10,286 bases of DNA from NCBI GenBank assembly GCA_049299915.1, contig JBAQYG010000023.1, positions 1 through 10,286 on the forward strand. The letters run 5' to 3'. The DNA comes from JAVHQB01 sp049299915 (GTDB lineage Bacteria; Patescibacteriota; Minisyncoccia; UBA6257; JAVHQB01). Position 1 is the first letter of the stretch, and each line of letters starts with the position of its first letter. Shown here piece by piece: positions 4,115 to 10,286 of the stretch. The notes below the pieces were generated by a model. It made no database searches, was not told the origin of the DNA, and saw only the letters and a program-made list of their open reading frames with translations. The translations under genes and the position numbers were made by a program.

Positions 4115-5947
4115 TTACATTTGATTATTTTTCTTTAAAATCTTGAGAAATGTTTCTGGACTTAAATGCAAATCAGCCATTGATTGTGTCTTTTTCTTAC
4201 CTTTGGCTTGTTTCTTCCATAATTTCATTTTACGACTTCTATCTCCACCGTACAAATAATCGGTAACGTCTTTGCGCATAGCGGCAATAGTTTCTCTAGC
4301 AATAATTCTTCCCATACCCTCTACTTGAATAGCAATCGTATATAATTCTCTAGGTATAATTTCTTTTAAATTAATAGCTAGTTGGCGGCTTTCTCGCTCT
4401 ATATTAAAAATAGGGGCTACTTGGCAAAGACTAGGAAATAACTTACCAGCTAACCTTACTTTAAGAAGTGTCACTTGGGCTACTTGATAATCTATGATTT
4501 CGTAGCTGAGAGAGGCGAATCCCTGAGAAGCAGATTTAAGCTTATCATAAAGATCTTTGATTAATTCACTGAGAGGCATCTCATAATTTACTATTACAGT
4601 CGACTCCCCCACTGTTTTGGAAGTAACTAAAGTACTATTACGAATACTATTAAAAAGACTTAAGACAGGGGGAAAAAATGAAGTGGGTACGATAACCTCG
4701 ATTCTAACCATGGGCTCTTCTACATATTCAATATATTGGTCTTCTGGCCATTCGGCTGGATTAGAAACAAAGACTTCTTTTTTACTGATCAAATGAACCT
4801 TATAATTCACATTAGGAGAAGTGGTAACTAATTGTAGATTGTATTCGGTAGTTAACCTCTCTTGAGTAATTTCCAAATGTAAAAGTCCTAAAAATCCCAA
4901 ACGAAAACCCCTACCCAAGGCTTCCGAACTATCTGGTTCGTAAAATAAAGAGGAATCATTTAACTTGAGTCTTAAGATTGCTTCTCTAAACTCTTCGAAT
5001 TTATTTTGATCTACTGGATAAAAACCAGCAAAAACAACTGATTGAGGTTCTTTGTATCCTGGAAGAGAGGTAACCCCTTTAGCTAAACCATCTATATCTG
5101 TAATAGTGTCACCAATGGTTACAACCGATGAATCCTTAAGTCCTGTAGCTATATAACCTATATCTTTGGCTTCTAGAAGATTTTCGGCTGTTAGCTCTGG
5201 TTTAAAGTAGCCATTTTCTATAATTTGCACTGTTCTCTGCTTGGCAATGAAATGAAGCTTAGCCCTACCCGTGATACTACCATCAATGACTCGGACATAA
5301 GCTATTACTCCCCTAAAAGAATCGTAAACTGAATCAAATACTAGAGCTTTAAATGGTTTTTTAGAGTCTCCTTGAGGTTCAGGAATATCATTTATAATAC
5401 GTTCTACTAGAGCGTCTATTCCTATACCAGTTTTTGCAGAAATCAATAGAATGCTCTCGGGATCAACCTCTAAAAGTGTAGCTAATTCAAGTCGATGAGT
5501 ATCTATATCTGCTCCTGGTAAATCTATTTTATTAATAGCTCCAATAATTGTTAAACCCTGCTTCTTGGCCAAATTAAGATTCCCTACTGTTTGGGCTTGA
5601 ATACCCTGAGTAGCATCTACTAAAAGGATGGCTCCTTCTACGGCTGCTAAAGATCGAGAAACTTCATAAGTAAAATCGACGTGGCCTGGTGTATCGATAA
5701 GATTAAAGGTACAGTGCTTACCATTATGTTCGAAATCCATACGAACTGGCTGAAGCTTAATGGTGATACCACGCTCTCTTTCTAAACTCATCTGATCGAG
5801 ATGTTGGGTTTTTAATTTATCTTTCTTAATTGTACCCGTATACTCTAAAAGTCTATCGGCCAAAGTTGATTTGCCATGATCAACGTGAGCTATGATAGCA
5901 AAATTACGAACGAGCATTTGAGAATCTTTTTTATTATTTTCTGACAT
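4115..5947 (-). CDS. lepA: Elongation factor 4 (LepA), ribosome-associated GTPase
   Basis: A 610-residue translational GTPase, close to the usual ~600. G motifs in order: AHVDHGKS (20-27), RGITIK (59-64), DTPGH (85-89, with catalytic His89), NKID (139-142) and SAKTG (170-174). An EF-G-like domain II, domains III and V, and the LepA-specific C-terminal domain follow. The CTD is marked by RKDVTDYLYGGDRSRKMKLW and a Lys-rich stretch. Some CTD and linker positions differ from typical bacterial LepA (DYLYGGD where AKCYGGD is usual). LepA acts on translating or assembling 30S/70S ribosomes. It starts 13 nt after the murJ stop. ATG 5915-5917 (M11, MLVRNFAII) is an alternative start closer to the usual N-terminus; neither start has a Shine-Dalgarno sequence. 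Confidence 0.97.
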   Translation of the reverse strand: MSENNKKDSQMLVRNFAIIAHVDHGKSTLADRLLEYTGTIKKDKLKTQHLDQMSLERERGITIKLQPVRMDFEHNGKHCTFNLIDTPGHVDFTYEVSRSLAAVEGAILLVDATQGIQAQTVGNLNLAKKQGLTIIGAINKIDLPGADIDTHRLELATLLEVDPESILLISAKTGIGIDALVERIINDIPEPQGDSKKPFKALVFDSVYDSFRGVIAYVRVIDGSITGRAKLHFIAKQRTVQIIENGYFKPELTAENLLEAKDIGYIATGLKDSSVVTIGDTITDIDGLAKGVTSLPGYKEPQSVVFAGFYPVDQNKFEEFREAILRLKLNDSSLFYEPDSSEALGRGFRLGFLGLLHLEITQERLTTEYNLQLVTTSPNVNYKVHLISKKEVFVSNPAEWPEDQYIEYVEEPMVRIEVIVPTSFFPPVLSLFNSIRNSTLVTSKTVGESTVIVNYEMPLSELIKDLYDKLKSASQGFASLSYEIIDYQVAQVTLLKVRLAGKLFPSLCQVAPIFNIERESRQLAINLKEIIPRELYTIAIQVEGMGRIIARETIAAMRKDVTDYLYGGDRSRKMKLWKKQAKGKKKTQSMADLHLSPETFLKILKKNNQM

Positions 5948-5960
5948 TAGTAGATAAGAA

Positions 5961-7544
5961 TTAACGGGTCTTAAGAAAACGCAAAGCTATTTTTCTAATC
6001 ACTGACGTTTCTTCTATTTTCATTAAATGAGCTTCAATATATAAAACTAAAATAAAGATAATAGAAACAAGTAGAGACTGCCCTAAAACACCTCGAACTT
6101 TTGCTTCATTAAACCATGAACTCGTAAGCCTCAAAGAGGCTAGGCTTATTAAACAGGCCCCTAGGGTTATAAGAATATATTGAAATGTTTTATAAAGCAA
6201 AGACTTCCAGGCTACTTTTTTTAAAAAAGGTAAAAGAAGAATAAGAAGAATGAAAAAATATAAAATATTAGTAATGACGAATGCCCAGGCTAGGCCTAAA
6301 ATACCATTGGTTTTAGCTAGTGAGTTTGCTAAAAATATGCCGACCGAATAAGTTGCTAAGCTGGCAAACAGTGGTCGATTACTTTTGTCGCAAGCAAAAA
6401 AAGTACGAATTAGTAAATTGTGTAGGGCCTGAAAAATTAAACCTATAAGAAAAATAAAAAGAATATTGGCAGTCAGATTAGTTGCTTCCCAACTAAATTT
6501 TCCATACCCCAGAAGAAGTCTAACTATGGGATATCTTAAAACAAAAAATAAACCAGTAATAGGAACCATTAAAAATAAGCTCTGTTTTAAAGTTTTCTCA
6601 AAAACATCTGAAAAACCTTCTTCATTTTGTTCGTTATAAAGTTTAGCTAAAATAGGAAAACTAGAAACAATCAACGACAAGGCTATTACAACCTGGGGTA
6701 AGCTTTGAATATTATTAGCTAAATTAAAAGCAGCCAAATGCCCGGCAGGTAATTTAGAGGCTATAGCCACTACGATAAACATGTATACCTGGTAGAGAAT
6801 AATGCTCATAGATCTTGGTATCATGAGCTTTACTATTTTTTGCAGTCCAGATCGAACCTTTTTGTATTCAAATCCCCAGTGGTACCCAAGCTCCTTCATG
6901 GCTAAGACCCTAACTAAAAGACTTAAAAAAGCGCCTAAAATTACTCCCAAAGTAAGCCCTACAAGGCCATATTTGGGTAGCAGAAAAATAATTCCTAAAA
7001 TAATACCAACATTATAAAGAATAGGAGCTAGAGAATCAGCTAAAAATAATCTGTAAACTTCCAGAACGGCACTATAAATGCTCGAAAGCCCTAGAAGAAT
7101 GGGCTGAAGCATTAAAATTCTCATCATTAGAACCGTTTGAGCTAATTCCTGGATATTAAACCCGGGGAAAAAAATACGACAAAGGTATGGAGCAAAAATA
7201 ACTACTAAAATACCACAAACAAATAAAAATGCTCCTAGCCAAAAACAGAGACCATTAGTAAGCTGCCAGCCTTCCTCTTTGTCTTTTTTTAAATAAGCGG
7301 TTAATACGGGTATAAAACCAACTGTGATAGCTCCATAAACAAAGATATTATAGAAAAAATCTGGTACTCTGAAAGAGGCATAATAAATATCGAGCGATCG
7401 AGACAATCCTAAACTGCTAGCTAAAAGCGCATCTCTAAATACTCCCAAAAGACTACTCGTAAGAGCGGCTACGGCTATAAGAATGGCAGCGCCCGTGAGA
7501 CCTTCTTGGCCTGACTTTAAAAGATGAAAATTCAATTTAATCAT
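5961..7544 (-). CDS. murJ: Lipid II flippase MurJ (MviN family), divergent
   Basis: A 527-residue polytopic membrane protein of the MOP/MVF superfamily with roughly 14 predicted helices. MurJ moves lipid II to the outer face of the membrane for peptidoglycan synthesis. The N-terminal family signature is clear: SSLLGVFRDALLASSLG, then LDIYYASFRVPDFFYN and FVYGAITVGFIPVL (about 30-81). By eye against the E. coli protein recalled from memory, R24 and D39 are kept (R37, D52), but R18, R52 and R270 appear as S31, Y65 and N278. The charged pocket therefore looks reduced. The start codon overlaps the last 8 nt of the DUF4012 gene, a sign of translational coupling, and lepA follows after 13 nt. The long C-terminal region (about 430-527) is hydrophobic and ends in a basic tail (RKIALRFLKTR). 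Confidence 0.92.
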   Translation of the reverse strand: MIKLNFHLLKSGQEGLTGAAILIAVAALTSSLLGVFRDALLASSLGLSRSLDIYYASFRVPDFFYNIFVYGAITVGFIPVLTAYLKKDKEEGWQLTNGLCFWLGAFLFVCGILVVIFAPYLCRIFFPGFNIQELAQTVLMMRILMLQPILLGLSSIYSAVLEVYRLFLADSLAPILYNVGIILGIIFLLPKYGLVGLTLGVILGAFLSLLVRVLAMKELGYHWGFEYKKVRSGLQKIVKLMIPRSMSIILYQVYMFIVVAIASKLPAGHLAAFNLANNIQSLPQVVIALSLIVSSFPILAKLYNEQNEEGFSDVFEKTLKQSLFLMVPITGLFFVLRYPIVRLLLGYGKFSWEATNLTANILFIFLIGLIFQALHNLLIRTFFACDKSNRPLFASLATYSVGIFLANSLAKTNGILGLAWAFVITNILYFFILLILLLPFLKKVAWKSLLYKTFQYILITLGACLISLASLRLTSSWFNEAKVRGVLGQSLLVSIIFILVLYIEAHLMKIEETSVIRKIALRFLKTR

Positions 7545-9351
7545 GATTTAATCGAATAAGTAGATCTTTGTTTAGTAGGATACTTTTTTCTAAGTAAGAT
7601 ACAATCTCTTCAGAAGAGAGAATGCCTGATCCTTTTAATTGTAAATAAAAATTAGTGCCTATCTGAGGAATAATCTTGAATTCATTTACGCTTGAAGGTA
7701 AAAATAATTCAACTTTAATAATTTTAGTTTGACCCGCTTTAATCTTTGACCAACCCGACAACACAGTTTTATCCCCTTCTTGTAAAAGACAATAATTATT
7801 TTGATTAGTACAATCTTTTTGTTTCTCCCAATTCTCTATTAGTGGATCTAGGGAAAATTTCTTAACCGTATAATTAATAGGATCGCTGGGAATAAGATAT
7901 TTATCCAAACCACTTACACTTGAAATACTAATATTTTTAGGCACATACAAGCGAATAAAATCAACAAAAGAATTCTGGTTTTGATTCGTCAAACTAATTA
8001 CCCATTCCATATTATACCCTTCTGCCACTTTATTAAGAGTAACTTTGGCAGAAGTTTTCAAATTTAGAGAACTAAGATTTGCTATAGGAGTATTCAAATC
8101 ACTATGGGTAAACATAAAAGTTGGGGTATCTTCTATTGGATTTAAGTCTTTAGCCAAATTGGCTTGTTTCCATGGTAGAAAATAAACATTATTTGAACCA
8201 ATACCACTGCCACTGCTTACATAAGCCTGTAAAATTGAGAGCCATTCCTTACCTTGTAAATTTTTTAAATTCTGAGGGAGAGAATCGTTTACAAAACTTA
8301 AATAATCTTCAGCCAATGGGCCAGAAGATAAGCGGTAAGATTTAAGACTATTTTCCAAATAATCATTAAGATTGGTAACTGTTTGATGCTCTAAGGCAAT
8401 ATTACCAAGATATCCATTTAGGGGTTTAACATCTTTAACATTAAAAATGACTAAAGCATCTGGGTCAAAAAGTGCCCCTGCCCCACTTTGTTTCCATAAA
8501 GTCGTAAAACTTTGGGCAAAAAGATTTAAATCCCCAAACCAATTAGATTGTCTGAGACCCCAATTGGTGTTAATCAGTTGTAATTCTTTGGGCGGAATAA
8601 TCTTGCTGCTAATTTGATTATCTAAACTACTGGCATTATAAGCTCGCCAATATTTAATCTGCCAATTAGAAATAGAAGCGGTTATTACTCCAGCAACCTC
8701 CCCTCCTAATGGTCTAGCCTGATTAATATCATTAAGGATAAAAAGATAATTAATTGGCTGTGAATTACCAAAAAGTTTATTAATTGTATTGAGTTTAATA
8801 AACGAATCTTGCCATCCCTTCATGGATATTATAGATTCCGGTGATTTATTTAAAAGGATAATATCATCCACTTCACTAAGTAATTGTGGGTATAAATCTT
8901 TCCATGTAGAATTTACTTGACCGTCTAAATCAAAGACTTTACCTTCGGACAGTTGGCTTAGGGTTTGGGCTAGGTCTTTTAAATTATAATAGAGACTAAT
9001 TTCTTTTTTTTGTCCAACAATGGGAATATATTTTACCAGTGTTTCTAATTTTTTATCTAGAAAATTAACTGTTGAAAAAGACGCCTTTAGAGAATCAATT
9101 TTCAAAATAGCATCGTCCCAATGAAAAGTATTTAAATCATTACCTATTTCTGGTAATAAATTAATAATATTAGAATATTCTTTTTCTATTCGACTAATTT
9201 TTACAATAGAAAGGCTTGCTAGGGTAATTAGAACGAGAGCTATGGGAACTAACCAAAATAACCATTTTTTATGGTAAGAAGAATTGCGCCTTTTGTGTTT
9301 AGGGCTTAATTTGGGCCTTAAATCAATAATGTTTAAAGAAGGATTGCCCAT
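7537..9351 (-). CDS. DUF4012 domain-containing membrane-anchored protein
   Basis: A 604-residue protein with a basic cytoplasmic N-terminus (KHKRRNSSYHKK), one membrane helix at about 30-50 and a large C-terminal part outside the membrane. Residues ~200-330 match DUF4012: INYLFILNDINQARPLGGEV corresponds to the conserved N.aElRptGG motif, followed by PPKELQL, RQSNWFGDLN and DALVIFNVKDVKPL. Residues 60-130 are helical, and 420-590 appear beta-rich with a Cys pair (CTNQNNYC) that could form a disulfide. DUF4012 proteins are widespread in Patescibacteria and Actinobacteria and are thought to act at the cell surface; no reaction is established. It is the first gene of an operon with murJ, lepA and an ftsB-like gene, pointing to envelope growth. 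A putative promoter lies 33 nt upstream. Confidence 0.85.
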   Translation of the reverse strand: MGNPSLNIIDLRPKLSPKHKRRNSSYHKKWLFWLVPIALVLITLASLSIVKISRIEKEYSNIINLLPEIGNDLNTFHWDDAILKIDSLKASFSTVNFLDKKLETLVKYIPIVGQKKEISLYYNLKDLAQTLSQLSEGKVFDLDGQVNSTWKDLYPQLLSEVDDIILLNKSPESIISMKGWQDSFIKLNTINKLFGNSQPINYLFILNDINQARPLGGEVAGVITASISNWQIKYWRAYNASSLDNQISSKIIPPKELQLINTNWGLRQSNWFGDLNLFAQSFTTLWKQSGAGALFDPDALVIFNVKDVKPLNGYLGNIALEHQTVTNLNDYLENSLKSYRLSSGPLAEDYLSFVNDSLPQNLKNLQGKEWLSILQAYVSSGSGIGSNNVYFLPWKQANLAKDLNPIEDTPTFMFTHSDLNTPIANLSSLNLKTSAKVTLNKVAEGYNMEWVISLTNQNQNSFVDFIRLYVPKNISISSVSGLDKYLIPSDPINYTVKKFSLDPLIENWEKQKDCTNQNNYCLLQEGDKTVLSGWSKIKAGQTKIIKVELFLPSSVNEFKIIPQIGTNFYLQLKGSGILSSEEIVSYLEKSILLNKDLLIRLNHD

Positions 9352-9383
9352 AAAATAGTATTCTGAAACTGAAAATCTTAATT

Positions 9384-9412
9384 AGTTTAGCAGCTGTTGT
9401 TTATAAAAACAA
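9384..9412 (-). promoter_or_regulatory. Putative promoter of the DUF4012-murJ-lepA-ftsB operon
   Basis: -35 TTGTTT (9407-9412) and -10 TAAACT (9384-9389) are separated by 17 bp, with 4/6 matches at each. It lies between the rnpB terminator region and the DUF4012 start, where an operon promoter is expected. In this AT-rich sequence a chance match is possible. Confidence 0.4.
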
Positions 9413-9451
9413 ATAATCCTTCAGTAGAGTGTCTTTTGATTACTCTTAAAC

Positions 9452-9475
9452 AAAAAATCGGCCTTTAGGGCAGAT
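9452..9475 (-). terminator. Putative rnpB terminator
   Basis: About 10 nt past the RNase P RNA 3' end, minus-strand GCC-CTAAA-GGC forms a short stem and is followed by CGA and six T residues (9452-9457). The local stem is only 3 bp. A longer fold is possible because CCGAT can also pair with ATCGG of the P1 3' strand. Position and T-tract are convincing; the hairpin is weak. Confidence 0.4.
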
Positions 9476-9483
9476 CTTTTGAT

Positions 9484-9886
9484 ACCGATATTATAAGCCG
9501 AATTCTGTATTGGGCAAACATCTATCTAGCCCCGAAATCGCTTTCAGGGTCAAGCGAGCTACTTGTCTCGTGATTTGACCGCCAGAGGCGGCCAAACCTC
9601 GGTTGCTCTTGCATCAGGATTAACATCTTTGCAGATATTAATGGTCACTTAGTGACCTGGGGTTTGCCACTAAACGAAATTACTTCCGTCTAGAAGACCG
9701 TTTAACGGCCTACTTTTCACCTTTTTCCTCATTCTTTTACAAACAAGGATAGTATAGTCTCTGTGGTACTTTCCCTATATTAATGTCTGTTTACAGGCAT
9801 TAACACGGTTGCTGTTGGCAACCACCCTTTTTGAGATGTTCGGACTTTCCTCCAAGAGAAATCCCTTGGCGTTTGCCAGTATCGGT
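9484..9886 (-). ncRNA. rnpB: RNase P RNA (class A)
   Basis: The catalytic RNA of RNase P, which matures tRNA 5' ends. It is recognised from conserved region I (GAGGAAAGTCCG, 9841-9852) and region V (ACAGAATTCGGCTTAT, 9493-9508), which together build helix P4. Between them are GGGAAAGTACCACAGAGA, GGTGAAAAG, TGGCAAACCCC and GATGCAAGAGC. P1 closes the molecule: ACCGATA (9880-9886) pairs with TATCGGT (9484-9490). A 10-bp hairpin at 9574-9596 fits P16, and the adjoining GAGGTTTGG supplies the L15 GGU motif that binds the tRNA CCA end. Two extra hairpins occur at 9619-9642 and 9643-9657. The 403-nt length is normal for class A. Ends are set by P1 and may be off by a few nt. Confidence 0.95.
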
Positions 9887-9891
9887 TCCTT

Positions 9892-9920
9892 ATTAAAACA
9901 CAAACTATTTTTTCAAGCAA
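9892..9920 (-). promoter_or_regulatory. Promoter of rnpB
   Basis: -10 TTTAAT (9892-9897, five of six matches) and -35 TTGCTT (9915-9920, three of six) are separated by exactly 17 bp. The predicted start near 9885 coincides with the 5' strand of P1. The promoter overlaps the last codons of the upstream PH-like gene. Confidence 0.6.
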
Positions 9921-10286
9921 GTCTTAAGTTTTAAACTTCTAGTTTGAGCTAAAATAGCAGATTGTATTTCATGAGCTATTTTATCGTTTAAATAAGCTAT
10001 ACGTACTGTTTTTTCTTTTAAATTGGGCTCTGATTCACTCAATCCAACAAGAGTTATAAAAATTGTATTTATACCTAAAAAGTGACCACCCAATGTTTTT
10101 GTAATAGTCACCTCTTTAATCTTATTAAAAGGTATTCCTATTTTAGTCTGGAAGATTAGACCGTAAAAATGATTCAAACCGCTATTGAATATTTCTACGC
10201 CATAATGAAGATACTCTAAATAAGCTACAATTAGAGCCAATGCGATAATAATAAGAATCGGCCAAAAAGGAATTGGAATAATATTA
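9905..10286 (-). CDS. PH-like (bPH/DUF304-type) membrane protein, 5' end beyond the window
   Basis: The frame is open to the right edge, so the N-terminus is missing and about 126 codons are visible. The TTG at 10238-10240 is in frame but is probably internal, since the coding frame continues upstream with a hydrophobic stretch. The visible part has a membrane helix (PFWPILIIIALALIVAYLEY) and then a region resembling bacterial PH domains (PF03703-like): a beta-rich segment, IPFNKIKEVTITKTLGGHFLG, where the family has iPl.rI..V...qs.lgrllG, then INTIFITLVG. A final helix (AHEIQSAILAQTRSL) matches the C-terminal helix of PH folds. The role is unknown. The stop (TAG) lies 18 nt before the rnpB 5' end, and the rnpB promoter overlaps the gene's 3' end. 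The family call rests on pattern, not on a search. Confidence 0.6.
   Translation of the reverse strand, partial: NIIPIPFWPILIIIALALIVAYLEYLHYGVEIFNSGLNHFYGLIFQTKIGIPFNKIKEVTITKTLGGHFLGINTIFITLVGLSESEPNLKEKTVRIAYLNDKIAHEIQSAILAQTRSLKLKTCLKK

Noticed and set aside
6802..7017. Plus-strand frame inside murJ
   Set aside because: Antisense shadow of a membrane protein gene.
10238..10240. In-frame TTG considered as the start of the PH-like gene
   Set aside because: The frame continues upstream to the window edge through a membrane-helix sequence, so the true start is probably outside.
1..10286. CRISPR arrays, insertion sequences and long direct repeats
   Set aside because: No regularly spaced repeat, transposase fragment or long duplicated segment was seen on reading the window.

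Overview
All recognisable genes in this AT-rich window lie on the minus strand. The gene set suggests a member of the Candidate Phyla Radiation (Patescibacteria), possibly Parcubacteria-like. The evidence is a DUF4012 membrane protein, an HTH domain fused to a degenerate nucleotidyltransferase domain, a divergent MurJ, a stand-alone rplJ-rplL unit, tRNAs that mostly lack an encoded CCA, and no visible Shine-Dalgarno sequence at any start. The phylum is an inference from gene content, not from a phylogenetic marker search.

In transcription order (right to left) the window opens with the 3' part of a PH-like membrane protein gene (9905-10286). Next is the class A RNase P RNA gene rnpB (9484-9886) with its own promoter. 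A tight cluster follows: a DUF4012 protein (7537-9351), murJ (5961-7544, overlapping by 8 nt), lepA (4115-5947) and an ftsB/divIC-like division gene (3734-4108). Three of these four are envelope or division genes, and lepA is a ribosome-associated GTPase.

Then come tRNA-Gly(CCC) and tRNA-Thr(CGT). A strong promoter drives the rplJ-rplL operon, whose leader resembles the known L10 autoregulatory leader and ends in an intrinsic-terminator hairpin just before the true rplJ start. A bidirectional terminator closes that operon at 2338-2368. A promoter with a 17-bp spacer then drives an HTH-nucleotidyltransferase protein (1585-2232), followed by tRNA-Val(CAC).

Beyond the 3' end of tRNA-Val the content changes to accessory genes. 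One encodes a protein with a C-terminal TIGR02391/Ymh-type domain carrying an RNxxxH motif typical of HEPN ribonucleases (387-1451). The other is a small two-helix membrane protein cut by the left edge (1-289). This end of the window is the best candidate for something undescribed, possibly a defence or toxin locus beside a tRNA. The evidence is one motif plus position. The rest is housekeeping with some unusual details.
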